Positions 11,123 through 24,100 of a DNA stretch of 64,000 nucleotides are shown here, one piece after another (position 1 is the first letter of the stretch; each line of letters opens with the position of its first letter). The position numbers and the translations under genes were made by a program. Source of the stretch: Chinchilla lanigera (lineage: Eukaryota > Chordata > Mammalia > Rodentia > Chinchillidae); contig NW_004955417.1 of the NCBI RefSeq assembly GCF_000276665.1, positions 20,960,263 to 21,024,262 on the forward strand, in the 5' to 3' direction. The notes under the pieces were generated by a model. The model worked only from the letters and a program-made list of their open reading frames with translations. It did not search any database and was not told the origin of the DNA.

Positions 11123-13510
11123 CATTACAAAAGGGCTGTAATGACAGCTTTTATTTCCTAGAGACTTTGCCTCTTGCTTCATGAGGAACAGGGAGCGTTT
11201 ACCAAAGCTAAGGCGACAATGGTGAGTACTCACAAAAGTAGTATTCATTGGAATTTCAGAAGCCTTGACACTATCACACCTTCTTCTCCCTCATTCGGGG
11301 TCCAGTCCAGAATACTACGATGCTTTCAGTCTGTGGCAATGACCCCATCTTTTCATATTTTCCTGAAAATGTGTTATCTTTTAATGAAGGTATGGGCTAA
11401 TTTATCTGAGCCACTCATGGTGCTGAATCCAGACTGCTATGGAGATATATTCAGGACTGTTTTTCTCGATCAGACAATGATGTACTGTCACTTATTTTCA
11501 TGTTTAGAAGCCAGACAGATTGAGCAATAAATGGTTTCTCATATTGGCAGTAGGGTAACTGCTCTTCCTTTATTAGATTGAGGTTTAGTTGTCCCTATAA
11601 TTTTCTTAAAAGTTTTTTAATATCCATATTTTCACATTACCTCAAATATGTCTGTATATATACATATGCTTATATATTACTTTAGAAAGATATATCTATA
11701 TCTATCTACATATATGTTTATATTTCTATCTATCTATCTTTTTATCTATCTATGGCTTTGGTGGTAACAGAGGACAGAAGTAGAAATCAATGATCAAAAA
11801 AGACTGAGTGATATTCAAAGGAGTGGAATCCCAAAACAAAACAAATCAAAATAAATCAATGAAGCAGAAAATATAAATTGACTATAATCAAAGTTACTTT
11901 AAAAATAAAGAGAGATTTACACATGGAAATTGTTCACTGAATACTTGAGAATAGTAACCAAGAATAATGATCTCTAAACTTAAATCTTCAGTTCCTCCTT
12001 CAAAAATTTCAAGTAACTTACAATATCTTTTGAAAATGTATTTTAATTCAATAATTATCCTAACTTCTTGGTTTATTTGTGCTTTCTCTTGCCATTTTAA
12101 GAAATTCAAACTAACTTGTAGTTTATTAAATTTGCTATTTCCTTCGAGGTATAGGAATATGACTTAGTAGGTAGGTTTTCTGTTTAATGCCTCATTTATT
12201 CCTATTTATGTCTTTATTTCTGATGCCCATGGCTCAGGCGTTCATCTGTATGTAAGTACATGCATGTGCATGTGTGTGGCTTGTCTGTTATTCTTTTTCC
12301 TTGATAGCTGAGATAGAAATTCCTTCTAGTATTCTTGAAATCACATAGCTGTGTGTTGGTAGACTATTTTTGATATTTGTTTTTTATGTATGGATTCTTA
12401 TTTGAAATCATTTAATAATTAAATTTTTCCAAAAATTCTAAAATTTTAGTTTGTATTTCTGATTACATGTAAGTTTTTCTTTGCAGAATTTGTAATAAAT
12501 TCTTAGGGGAAAGGTCTTCATCATAAATCTCAGGATGGCTGGAGTTTTATTTATCTACCCATTGAATGTGACTGTGAACTGCTTATTGTTCAGGGACTCT
12601 GTAGATGTGGTGGAAACCAGACTGAAGAGCAGTCTATGATAAACTCCCATATTGGTCTTTGCCTTTCAGTAGATCACATCCCAAGACTGTGTGAACTTGA
12701 CCATGGATTCTCCCCCACACTCTCCATTCCTTTTTCTGGCTGCAGCATTCACAATATTTCTTTGAGGCCCTGCAATTTAGCAGTACACTTTTAAATTCCT
12801 CTTAATGAAATAGAAAAGCTTGAAAGAGGGGAAATAGGAGCATCACACTTCCTCAATTGTGACAAGGCTCTAGCGAAGTATTTTCTCTTTAATATTTGAT
12901 GTTCGTTTATGAGAAGGCTCTGGTATGTTTCTCAGCAGCTACTCTGTCCCCACTCCCTGACACAGCCATAGAGAATACATCTCAGATTTTCAGTGTGAGA
13001 ACTGCTTTGGTTCTTGAAGATAATCCATGGAAGTATGTATGCTCCTGCCAAGGGGTGCTGTCCATGGCTATGGGTCCCAGCATCCATCTCTGTTACTTTA
13101 GTCTATACTGAATTTTCTGCAATAATGAATGTACATATTCATGGGTCCAATTTGCTCCATGTAAGGAGATCATCACTCTACAAGCCTACTTTTCCAAAAT
13201 TCAGAGGATGGTTTGCCTGAACTCTAACCTTATCTGATGGTTCTAAACAAAGTCAGTGATTTCTTCCACTTTCTTAAAAACTCCAAGCTCATTTCCCCCA
13301 TTTTTCAAACTTTTCCCTTCCTTATTTCTTTAAATTTGTTGATCCCTCCATTATATCAGGGGTCTTAAAAACAAGTCATTATTCCTATATAAAATACTTT
13401 TAGTTAAGGTTATTCTTTACACTTTAGAATATATTTTGATCTTTGGAAATATTTACACATACTTACTGGTAATTATACATACATACTTACTGTTTACTAT
13501 TTGTGCTTTA
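11123..13510. other. Unassigned non-coding sequence
   Basis: Two stretches (about 11165-11530 and 12520-13220) are less AT-rich than their surroundings and hold frames of 118 and 71 codons, but no protein family is recognisable. They may be old repeat interiors. An imperfect tcta/tatc microsatellite lies at about 11690-11752. Confidence 0.4.
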
Positions 13511-13525
13511 AAGGGAGTTAGTCCT

Positions 13526-13619
13526 GGATCAGGGAAATAGATCAGTGGCATAAGTGCCTGCCTGGCAAATGCAAGATCCTGAGTTCAACTCCTGGTACCA
13601 AAAAAAAAAAAAAAAAAAA
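13526..13619 (+). mobile_element. ID-like SINE, full length
   Basis: It shows the A-box region (aaatagatcagtggcataag), 'gcctgcctggcaaatgcaag', B-box-like gagttcaactcc and a 20-base A tail. The target duplication agggagttagtcc/agggaattagtcc flanks it with one mismatch. Confidence 0.92.
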
Positions 13620-13632
13620 GGGAATTAGTCCA

Positions 13633-14392
13633 ACACTGCAATAAAGCACTGTAGTCTACAAAATCTAAAATAAACAGTCAGAAATGCTGGCCAAATAAGC
13701 CAGAGTAAGAATATAAAAAATTAAGTTGAAAGTTTTAGCCAACAAACTTGAGTTTTGTCAAATACAACAGAACTTGTAGCATAAGAAGCTTCAGGATATG
13801 TGTAGGGAAATCTAGATTCATTCCTCCTCTGTATCTATCCACTTAGATTATACACTACTTACAAATTAGAACTGAAAAGTTTTAGTTCATTTTGCTGTTA
13901 TTAAAAATTGTTCCATTAGAAAAGTATATTTTATGATTATAATATGAAACCTATGTCATTGCATATGTTTCTGTAATTTGAATAATATTAATTTATGAAG
14001 TTCAATTTCAAATGAGATACAATAACTTATTGAGAATACTACTTCAGACAAAATTAATAAACTAAGAGGGAACATTTAAGAAGTACAGAGATAATTCAGC
14101 ATGTTAGGGCTGTCAATGTTTTATCATCCATCTAGTTTCTGTACTCACAGAAGTTTTTAAAAGATTAACTAGATCCAAATAAAATGATTACTTAATTTGA
14201 CCATCTGAAAATTGCTTTCATTTTTTGGACAATTTTGTCAAAATTAGAAAAAACAACAAACTTGATTGCTATTTGTTAATGAACTTTCTTCAAAGTTGAT
14301 ATTAATTTTTTACAATATTATATAAATAAAATATTTTTGACTTGTCAAATCCCAATATTTATTTCATGAGAAACTGAGAGAGAATATGCAAG
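13633..14392. other. Non-coding sequence
   Basis: Strongly AT-rich. No feature recognised. Confidence 0.45.
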
Positions 14393-14397
14393 GATAG

Positions 14398-14890
14398 TGT
14401 CTTGGTTACTTTTCTCTCATTGCTAAGACAAAATACCTGACACCCAGAATTAAGGAAGGAAAGGTTTATTCAGCTTACAGTTTGTGGAGGTTTCAGTTCA
14501 TACTTGGCTGGCTCCAAGGCAGAGTGGCACATGGCAGAAGGCAAACGCTCACGGCAGCAGAAAACAGCAAAGGCAACAAGAACAAAATGGGAGTGAGAAC
14601 AAGCCTCTTTCCTTCCCTTGTATTGTAGGGAGGCTACCTCCACCCAGGGAACGTTTAGCACTCACATAATCTCCATGCCCTCCCCTGCCACAGGCTCAGG
14701 ATGAATGCAAAGTAAGCACCCTGGCTTCCTTCTGAGTCACATAGTTAACCTTCCAAACTTCTCACACTGACGAAATGAAGAACATCCCAGAGGGTAAGGG
14801 CATGTCCTTTTCACCCCAAGATGCAGAAGTGCTGAGTCACTTAGCCAAACCACTAGACTCCCCAAGTTGACACATATATCAACCATAACA
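14398..14890 (-). mobile_element. Solo LTR, MaLR-like (copy 2, long mosaic form)
   Basis: The right end of the LTR (14398-14660, minus orientation) matches the other four copies, but the opposite, 5'-end half (about 14661-14880) is different sequence: on the minus strand it opens TGTTATGGTTGATATATG and continues 'gtcaacttggggagtc'. At 493 bp it is over 100 bp longer than its relatives. TG...CA ends are present, with target duplication gatag (14393-14397) and tatag (14891-14895). Confidence 0.85.
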
Positions 14891-15066
14891 TATAGCACAT
14901 GGTCATCTTTGCACTTTCTAATACCTTCTTTCTTCATTCTTGGCTGATAGGTTGCACATCAAGTTTGAGTACACAGTCTTGTTGTTTCGATTGTAATTAT
15001 TTATTTAAACATGGGTTTATGTATATTTCATTGTGTTCATTTTTCTGCCTTTAAAAGTAGATAAGA

Positions 15067-15186
15067 GGGGCTGGGGATTTAGCTCAGCGGCAAAGCGCAT
15101 GCCTGGCAAGCGCAAGGTTGTGAGTTCGGTTCCCGGTACCGGAGAAAAACAAAAAAAAACCAAAAAACAAAAAAAAATAAATAAAT
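15067..15186 (+). mobile_element. ID-like SINE, young CpG-rich form
   Basis: This copy keeps CpG sites in the A-box (ctcagcggcaaagcgc) and B-box (gagttcggttcccggt) regions and ends ggtaccgg plus an A-rich tail with C interruptions. A perfect 14-bp target duplication, aaaagtagataaga, lies at 15053-15066 and 15187-15200. Intact CpGs and a perfect duplication suggest a recent insertion. Confidence 0.95.
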
Positions 15187-15200
15187 AAAAGTAGATAAGA

Positions 15201-15491
15201 TATATTTGAAGATGCAATTAAAACTGACTTCTCAATATAATAAAGGATGCTAATCCTTCTTCATAATGAAAGAAGTGCACATTATAACCATTTGAAATAC
15301 AATTTTAACTATCTGCAAAACTCCAAAAATTTAATAAGATATTCCATAGTCACTGTTAAAATATGATGGGCTATTAATTCATTATTTTCATAGTGTGTAA
15401 ATGAAAGGAAATCAGTATACATCTTGTTGTCCTTTTTCCTTTATTTTTAACCAAGTTCACTCAGTTGCAATGGAAAATACTCTGTATATAT

Positions 15492-15524
<33 letters not shown>

Positions 15525-17813
15525 AGAATTAAATGATTTCAAAAGCATGATGCTAAAGACATGTACAACCCCCAACAGATTACTTCACCCCTTCACATTC
15601 TCTCCATTCTGAAAGAAATGTCTATCAAGAATTTCAATTGCATACCTGTATTTCTACCATTATCAAATCTAGAAACAAAACCTTCTCCAACTTGGTTGGA
15701 AACTATTACCTGAAGCGCAGTTTTGGAGAAAGAAGCCTAGTACCATTGTATCTAAATCAGATGTCCTGACTTCCTGATACCTAACACACAACTCTGTATC
15801 TGAGACAGATGAAAGGCTTACACCAGCGCACTATGAATTGCAACCTTCTCAACACAGTAAAACAGACATTAGTTTCATATGTTAACAATGTATCGTGGAT
15901 AGAGCTTTCTCAGAAAAGTCTAAGGAGGATTACTGAGTCAATATCAATGCGAAGAGGAAGGGAAGAATTTCGCAGGAAGAAAGAACTCAGCAGTCAGCAA
16001 TCCACATGACAAAGCTTGTGCACTGACTTTGGCCTGGTGATTTCACTACTTCTCTGTCTCGGCTCTGTAATGGAGTAACATAGGCCCCAGCACTAGCTGA
16101 CAAACAGGCAAACAAAATTAGACATTTCCAACCGCCCCAGCCAGTCTTTCCAAGCCCTGTTGTGCCTCAGCTAATGTAAAATATGCTTTGGTGTGATTTT
16201 GTAATAAAATAGTTACTCAGTGAAATGGCACAGATTCATCGGAATTAAATCTTTGAACAGATGGGATATTTTAGCTGCCCTCAACCCTGTTGCTTGAACA
16301 ATTCATTTTCTAATTAGTGATGTGGTAAAAACATTCTTTTGAAAAGGATATGAGCTGAATACATTTTCAGGCTGTCATAAGAAAACCCATGAAACAAAAG
16401 AAACTCAGGAGGCAGGGTTTTTTTTTTTAACACTTACTTTCTTTCAGTGGACATTTTAAAAAGCCAAGAGTAATTTCCTACATTTCAGCATGTTGTTTAC
16501 CCTTTGTAGTTTCATTGTGAGGGTAAACAATTGGCTAAACGCAAATTAAATAGAAGAAGCAGTCTTTTTAAAAATTTCCTTTGATAATCTGACCCTTTTA
16601 TTTTCTCTTATCATCAAACACATCTTATTCCCTTTCTGTTGCCCTTGTGTGTGTTTTTTTAGCTAATGTTGAGTGTTTCTCTTCTATTTATCTTTTCTAC
16701 CCTGTATTTTATAACTCAACTTGTGCAAAGAAATATAATAATAAAAGTAGAGATCTCTTTTCCTACTTAAATGGATGCATGATAAGATCTACAATTTTAA
16801 TAACAAAGAAAGGTAACTTGTTAAGTATTGCATTTTGAGTATAAACCAACAAACATGTACTTTCCCAGCACAGACCTAAAAATGTTAATAATGTATGCTG
16901 GCTAAAGTGACTTGTCACAGCTTTTATGAAAGAGTTCTCCTCTGTTATTTAGGAAATATCAAGTTTAAAGGAGCTCTTTTTAGACTCCACACACTTGGAC
17001 ATAGACTGAATTAAAATAAGTGTTTCACGTTTTTGCGTATTGAAACTGATCATTGTATCCCATCTGTATGAGTCACTAGATTAGTTTCAGAATTCATTTC
17101 TATGCTTTTTCAAACATGCTGCTTTGCACGGTTGGGTCAGTTTTACCAACCAGAGCTAGTTAGGTCTTTATTGCCTTGTTGATATTTTTACAGCTTCTGC
17201 CCAACGCTCTTTAACTCTCAGTCATCCTTCGAGTTCTCCAAAGACATTCTTCTTTCAAATGCCCTTGTCTTGTGCAAGCTCCTCTGGTAGCTGAATACCC
17301 ACAATTTCTCCTCTGAGATTTGGCTGAAACTCACTTGTTTGGAAGATTGTTACACATCTCTTGTCCCCACCATGGCCCCTACCAATTTCACCTTTGCCCT
17401 TTTGGTTCCTACAGTCCCTTGCTTTCTCTTAGAGAGTTTCCCTGTATCTTTGGTGTTTGTCCTTTCTCCTTTATCACAATGAATCTAGGGCTTGTCTAAG
17501 GGTCAGAAGGACAGAATGTTAAAGACTCAGAAGGACACAGTGCTTGGAATGTAGTAATATTCAATGTTCATTTATTGAGGAATATTCATGATGCTTAATT
17601 TTAATAATTGCTTACTAAGTGAATCAGTTAAACAAAATAAATCAGTTAAACAAAATATAGCCACTCACTGAACTACAGTTAAACAGCTCACTAACAAATA
17701 TGATTCTTCAATAGACTATAATTTTTCTTTTTCTGTTCTTCCTTTTCTATTTTTCCATTTTCCTCCCTCCCTCCCCTTTTTCTCCCTCCCCCCTTTGTTT
17801 CTTCTTTCTTTTC
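15201..17813. other. Mostly unique sequence, possibly containing conserved non-coding DNA
   Basis: Nothing from 15800 to 17500 resembles the repeats of this window, and composition is moderate. A (gata)n run occupies 15494-15524. A pyrimidine-rich tract leads into the B1 copy at 17814. I see no exon. Conservation cannot be judged from a single sequence. Confidence 0.35.
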
Positions 17814-17941
17814 TTTTTTTTTTTTTTTTTTTTTTTTGAGATGGTTTCACTCAAGCTGCCCTAGGATTCCTGGGCTCAACTGACCCTCCCACTTCAGCCT
17901 CTCAAGTAGCAGGGATCCCAGGCATGTCCTATCACGCCAGG
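17814..17941 (-). mobile_element. 7SL-derived SINE (B1/Alu-type monomer)
   Basis: After a long poly(T) come 'gagatggtttcactcaagc', 'tgggctcaactgaccctccc' and 'cttcagcctctcaagtagca', then 'gggatcccaggcatg', the reverse complement of a B1/Alu monomer. It is moderately diverged. Confidence 0.8.
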
Positions 17942-17945
17942 GAGA

Positions 17946-19083
17946 GTTACAAGTTCTAAATGTCTTCATGCATTTGAATTAGAGTCCTCCACTGAACATT
18001 TCCTTGCAGTTGACGGGAAATCTCCAGTAGACGTCTCAGTAGTGTAATGCATCCTTCAGGGTTGTGTGATTATTTTATTATGAAACAAAAACTTTTAGCA
18101 ATTTTAATAGCACTGTGAAATAATTTATTTTCCAATCATGTAAGTACACAATTTCCTTTGTTTTACTGCTTTCTATTGTGTTTAATTAATATTTAATCAC
18201 TTTAAAAGTTTGTTCAGTGAATTCTACTAATCTTGACAGCTTTCACTATACAAGCTTGCTTCCTCTTCTAAGGAAGGTTTTAAGAACATTTGCCTGAAAT
18301 GTTTATGGGCCCTAGAAATGCATAACTCTGGAAGAATATCTCCTGCAAAGTTCTGAAAAGCAAGTAACATACAAATTCACTAAAATTTTGTGCTGCAAGG
18401 GTGCTTGGAAAGCCCCTTACTGATATCACTGGGCTGAAGATTTTCAAATGGCGATGAGATGCAATGAGTTCTACTTTAAGAAAAAACACTCTCAAGTTTT
18501 TGGATACTGAAACATTGACATCTGCTAGAGTAAAAATAAAAAGACATTATTCCAGGAGTAACGTGATTTTACTTCCATTGGTAAAAACAGAATTCATAAA
18601 AAGATACATGTTTTCAAGTAAAAATGAATGCCACTTAGGGGCAATAAGTTTTAATGCCAATTAATTGCTCCTTTCTCTGTAGGAATCATGTAAAAACAGT
18701 CTGTTAAGGAAGACAAGAAGAAGGCAGGCCTGTCTCTCTAACCAGAGCAGAACATATGAAGTTGCATGATTTTTTAAATATCTACCTTAAAGTTTAATTA
18801 TATATGAAGTGTTCTTGCCGTGGCGTGGCATTAAAAAACAAAAAAACAAAGAACAAAAACTTACCTAAAATGTATGAGTTTGTTCAATTTTAAACTTTTA
18901 CCTGGAAATCAGTCTCTTCTATTTATAACTGTAGAAATGATTTCAGATTGCATAAATCTTGCATTCAAGAAATATTTAGAAAAAGCCAAGGATGAGTACA
19001 ATTCCAAAAATCTTACTTTTGAGCATTTAAAGATGTTTTTTCTGATAGTTGAAAATAATGTTATTTCTCTGTAGTGGACAAAT
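17946..19083. other. Non-coding sequence
   Basis: No repeat or gene recognised. Short frames at 18280-18495 and 18464-18664 overlap on opposite strands and look random. Confidence 0.4.
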
Positions 19084-19095
19084 TCAGTGTTCAAT

Positions 19096-19184
19096 CTTTT
19101 TTTTTTATTTTGATACTGGGAATCAAACTCAGGATCTTGTGCTTGCCAGGCAAGCCCTGTGCAGCTGAGCTACATCCCCAGCCC
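19096..19184 (-). mobile_element. ID-like SINE
   Basis: Reverse complement of the ID core ('gatactgggaatcaaactca', 'cttgccaggcaagc', 'tgagctacatccccagccc') with poly(T) on its left. The target duplication is tcagtgttcaat (19084-19095) / tcagtgtgcaat (19185-19196). Confidence 0.92.
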
Positions 19185-19420
19185 TCAGTGTGCAATATTT
19201 TAATCCATTTTGTAGGGTAACTTAAAACTAGGCTATCCCTGCAATCATTGTTTTCATGCTATAGATGAAGATATTGCTATGGCACTTTAGGTATTTCTAG
19301 AGGTCGTATGACTCAGAGACTGGTATAGCCCTGATTGAAAACAGAACTTTTAATGCTTCTAATATTCATCCACTTCTTTCTTTACTTCATCTCATTTTAA
19401 AAGACCAGTAGGAAAGTGCA

Positions 19421-19539
19421 GAACCAGGCATAGAAACACGGGCTCTACTTGGGAAGTGGGGCAACAGGGCTGCTTAGGGCCTCTCAGGAATTTCAGGCCA
19501 GCCTGGGCAACAGGCTGGGATGGTTCCATCTCAAAAAAA
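19421..19539 (+). mobile_element. Degenerate B1-like SINE
   Basis: 'gaaccaggcatagaaacacg', 'ctacttgggaagtgg', 'caggccagcctgggcaaca' and 'tccatctcaaaaaaa' follow the B1/Alu monomer order on the plus strand. A CT-rich repeat (about 19584-19640) follows. Confidence 0.7.
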
Positions 19540-19583
19540 TATCCTATATATCTCTATATCTCCAAAGCTCCATCACTTGATAG

Positions 19584-19640
19584 CTCTCTCTCTCTTTCTC
19601 TCTCTCTCCTACTCTACTTCTCTCTCTTTCTCTGTCTATC
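19584..19640. repeat. (CT)n-rich microsatellite
   Basis: Imperfect ctctctctttctctc run. Confidence 0.85.
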
Positions 19641-20430
19641 TATATGCAGATATATTTATGCTGATTTGAACATTACACATGTTTACATATATTAAACTAT
19701 CACATAGTCATGGTACCCCATTTATGAATACAATTTTATGTGTTAATAAAAAGTCAACTAAAAACAAAATGAAGCTTAAAACAATTACAAAATGATATCT
19801 GTGTATTTTCCCAAGGTGAAGAGTATCAAAAGTAAAGTACTCACTGACTCTTGAAAAAAGTAGACCATACTGTGTGTACTTTTCTACAACATATATTTTT
19901 CTATTTCTACATTATTTTAAATTTTCTGTTGTAATCAAAATAAATTGTCCTCATTATCTTAAATATATCAGCATTCCATAGTATAGAATTATAATGATGG
20001 GACTTTATACTATTTTCTTCTTTTTAGATTTTTTTAAAACAAAGCCTCACCAATTGATAAATTTTATTGTAATTATTGCCCCCTTTTGCATTTCCTTTGC
20101 ATTCCTCTATAAAATGATGAACCGTTGCAGTGAACTTACTTGCTTTATCTCCATAGGGGTTCATATTTCTAATACCTTTAGTTACCTGCTATTGACAAAT
20201 ATTAAAAAATTTGAAGTTGTTCCTAGTCTCCACTAGTAATTAAAAGAAACAAATGGAAAGATAATTCAGAAATAAAAGGTACGGAAGTAGATAACTGCTT
20301 TACCCTTCCATATTTTCATTTGTAAAATTATTGATGAATTGAGAGCTTAAATGAAAGGTATTTTTGACAACTTCAGAGCACAAGTGAAGAAGGAATATAT
20401 GGCAATTTCTATTCATTCATAGTTTTTCTT

Positions 20431-20518
20431 TTTTTTTTTTCCCCGGTACCAGGAATCAAACTCACAACCTCGCGCTTGCCAGGCAGGCGCTGTGCCACTG
20501 AGCTAAATCCCCAACCCC
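20431..20518 (-). mobile_element. ID-like SINE
   Basis: Poly(T), then 'ccccggtaccaggaatcaaa', 'cgcgcttgccaggcaggcgc', 'tgagctaaatccccaacccc' on the plus strand. A perfect 13-bp target duplication, catagtttttctt, lies at 20418-20430 and 20519-20531. Confidence 0.95.
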
Positions 20519-20581
20519 CATAGTTTTTCTTAATACCTGGCTCACTTCATACTTACAGACACATTTAAAATAACAGTAAAG

Positions 20582-20671
20582 TGGGCTGGGGATAGAGCTC
20601 AGCGGAACAAGCACCTGCCTTGCAAGCGCAATGACCTCAGTTCAATTCCTGTGTAACAAAAAAAGAAAAGG

Positions 20672-20672
<1 letters not shown>
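20582..20672 (+). mobile_element. ID-like SINE with adjoining (TA)n
   Basis: It starts tgggctggggatagagctca and continues 'gcacctgccttgcaagcgca', B-box-like cagttcaattcc and an A-rich tail. A (TA)n microsatellite follows immediately at 20676-20717. It lies only 50 bp from the opposite-strand SINE at 20431. Confidence 0.88.

Positions 20673-20675
<3 letters not shown>

Positions 20676-20717
<42 letters not shown>
20676..20717. repeat. (TA)n microsatellite
   Basis: About 21 uninterrupted TA units next to a SINE tail. Such runs often expand from A-rich tails, but that origin is inferred. Confidence 0.95.
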
Positions 20718-20722
<5 letters not shown>

Positions 20723-21038
20723 CTGTGTTTTCAAAAAGCCAGCAACATCTCCATAAGAAGCATAATTGAGAAAGACAGACACTACATTTTAAATATCTGA
20801 ACCATTTGTAGACATTTTGTAGGAAGAAAATATTTATTTGAAATGCTTATCCAAAAGGCTCAGAAACAAAACCTTTCCTCATGTCGAAGAAAGTCTACTA
20901 TACTTCTTAGATTTGTATTAAATTGTTGATTTCTGTAATTCATAGATACGCCATGCATGTGTATGCAATATTGAAATCTAAGCTGGCAGAACTTCAGAAA
21001 TATGGTTGAAAGAACATATGTACTCTCCAATTTTATTT

Positions 21039-21142
21039 GTTTTTGAGACAAGTTTTGCTAAGTTTCTAAATTATCCAGGCTGGGCATGATCTTAAAACCC
21101 CCAAGAAAGCTGGGATTACAGCATTTGCCACCACACCTGGCT
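21039..21142 (-). mobile_element. B1-like SINE
   Basis: 'ttttgagacaagttttgcta', 'ccaggctgggcatgatctta', 'agctgggattacagc' and 'ccaccacacctggc' are the reverse complement of a B1 monomer. Diverged. Confidence 0.78.
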
Positions 21143-21146
21143 AATT

Positions 21147-24100
21147 GATGGACTTTTATTAGATTACCCTTTTTACGGTTAAATGTGTAAAATCTCATTT
21201 CAATCATAAATTTAAAAGTAACCGGCTTTTGTTACTGTTACACTACCCGACATACTTTTAGTCCAATACTAATTTCCTTACACCCTGTGTTATGAACTGC
21301 CTTATTGCATAGTTATTTGTGTATGAACAATTTAAATATTTTTAAAGTACTTAAAGGTAGAGACAGTATAATTTATCTATTTTTATTTCACAGTGCCTGG
21401 AACTACCTTGAATGAACGAGTTAATAGTTATCAACAGGTAGATTTACTCAGTGATTTAAAGCAGTGCAACTTAAAGCCTTGATCCCTCCTCCAGAATTGT
21501 TAAATGTTCTCTCTGAGACTTTTCTTTGATACAGGGGGACCCATGTCCCAGGATACAGATTTTAATAAGAACCTTGAGTAATTTGTTTTCAGAAATTCTC
21601 ATATGTTTGTTTAGAGAAGTTATGAATATATTATGAATGATTTCCAAAGAGTGCCATTTTCATTTTTAGCACATCTTGACTTTCTCTGTCCCTAAATTCA
21701 AGCTACATTTAATACATTTTTCATAATTTAATAAAAATTTAATAAAACATAATTGTATTGAAGTATATATTACCTAAAATGTTGTAATATTTAAAATAAG
21801 AGCTAGTGTCTTGTGCTTACTGAGAATTATCACCTCATTCTTAACAAGGAAAACATATAATTACCTAGGTCTGCTTGTATTTTGAAATAAATATTCTGAG
21901 TATATGAAACATATATAATATGAAATACGTATGTATTATATTTTAAATTAACATGCTATATTTAATAATAAATGAAATTATCAAGCAAAAGTAAAATATA
22001 TTATGTAGCTATAAAGTTCATTATAAATATATATAACTATTTCTAATTTATTTCTATCCAAGTCAAAATTGATTTCTCTGCTTTGAACATTTTTAGTCAA
22101 GCTAATACTTTCAAAACTTAAAATAACGTTGATATCTTGTTTTTTCTATTATAAATGTTGTAGAGTTAAAGGTAATCATTAACTTAATAATACTTGAGAA
22201 AACTACCTGAATTAAAATAGAAAAAATTTAAACAATCTGAGATCCGCACAAAATTTTATGTCTTCCCATTATTTCTACTTATTTGTGCATTCTTCAACTT
22301 ATTTCAATGATATCTTACAATTTCTAGTGTACAGATCTTTCACTTTCAGGCTCAAAATTATTATTAAATAAATAATTTGAGACTTAAAATATATCAAATA
22401 ATTAAATTTTACTTTACCTTTATACGTTCCAGCTGTATTACACTATAACTGAAAAATAAAATTGCACATATTTAAAATATATGTGATAATTTTATATACA
22501 TATACAGTAAAATTATTACCATAACTGTCTGACTACCCTGTTTTGAACCTGTTTCATGTTTTTGTTTTTCTCTTTAAAATTACAAAAAGGAAGTGTGGAA
22601 ATGGCTTCACGCATTGGTATCCACAAGCAATGCTTTCCCACCTCCTCAGACTTGCAATGGGTCCTTCTGGCAGGGTCCCTTTAGCTGCTCCAGTCGTACA
22701 AGCTCAGCTCTACAAGCCTGACAGAAAAGCAGATGTCCAGCTTGGGAAGGAAAAGAAAAAGAAAGAAGCTTTGTTGTAGGCTCTCCTAAAATTTGTAAGT
22801 ATTTCTCTCCGGGATCACTTTTCATCCAGTAGGCACCAGCAACGCACTGCTCTCCTACAGGAAGAAAGCAAAGATTACAGGATAATAGGTCCCCTTTGAT
22901 CACCTGATGCCAATTATCCGGGGCCCATGACCAATGCTCTGATATAATGGCAAAGAGTCTCATCCAAATATTGCTTTTGTCACTGCTTACTTACCACTCA
23001 TAGACAGCGCTGATGCTGTGAATTAAGCAATGTCTGCCTCCAGGTAAATTTAACAACATAGTGCAGCACCAACCTCCACACGCCATGTGCCACTTGATTT
23101 GTTGCTCATTTGCAAATGGCTTATTGAAATCTCTTAATATTAATATTCAATACACCCTTAGTTCTTGTTTCTAAAATTCTAGAGCTGAACGGAGCATAAG
23201 GCCAGGCAATTGAAATAATCCACACTTTCTCTTTCTGATAAATGTGTTCATATGCCCCTCCTTCCCACAGGTAACTGCTCAGGTGTATGAAATCTGCCTT
23301 TTAGCCTGGGCTTTTCCCTTATCCACTGGAGAATGTTATCATCTGAAGAATAATCTTCAACACATTCCAGAAATGAGGCCACCATGAACAATTTTGCTGT
23401 GCGTCCCTTAGGGCTCAGTAAAGACCAGTTCTCCCCTGCTTACAATATCAATGAATAGCACCCTTCTCTGGTTGTAGCTATTGAGTAAAATCTCATGCAA
23501 CTGCTCCAGCACTGCCTAAAGTGCAGACCCCCCAAAACCAGAGTTCTGATATGAAACCCATTTATTACAACTGCCTGAATTTGGGGTTGCAAAAAAAAGC
23601 AATCAAATCCACAAACACTTACTGCATTTTCCCCTAAGTTCTAACTACAGAAAGTTTCTATTTTTCTCTAAAGCTGTGTAACTAATCTTTTCTTAGATTT
23701 TCTTGGCTATTAAAAATATCTCCGCAGCCACATATACAATTTTAATACCTACACATAAACAGTGCTAAAATAAAATATCAACAGCTCCATTCAGGATATT
23801 GATGAAGTTCCTAGTTTTCTGTAAGATCAAAGTCCACATAAAATATCCACCTGTGTAAAAATAACCTCTCCCTATCGATGAAGTTCACCAGTTAGAGTCA
23901 CTGACAATGTCTACATTAGTTCAGATAAGAGCAGAACTCTCGAAATGGGCAGTGTAATATAGGACTGGCCTTGTAGGCTGCAAACATGAAGATCCTACAT
24001 CATCTTTATTTCTCTTCTTTTGCTAAACAGTTGCTAAAATTTAACCTGCCTGATTAAGGCTCCCCTAGAAGTTTCCATTCTTGTCTTGCTACCTAATCTA

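Noticed and set aside
15067..15186. tRNA gene suggested by good A and B boxes
   Set aside because: It is a SINE head with a poly(A)-type tail and target duplications; it lacks a foldable anticodon and T arm of a real tRNA.
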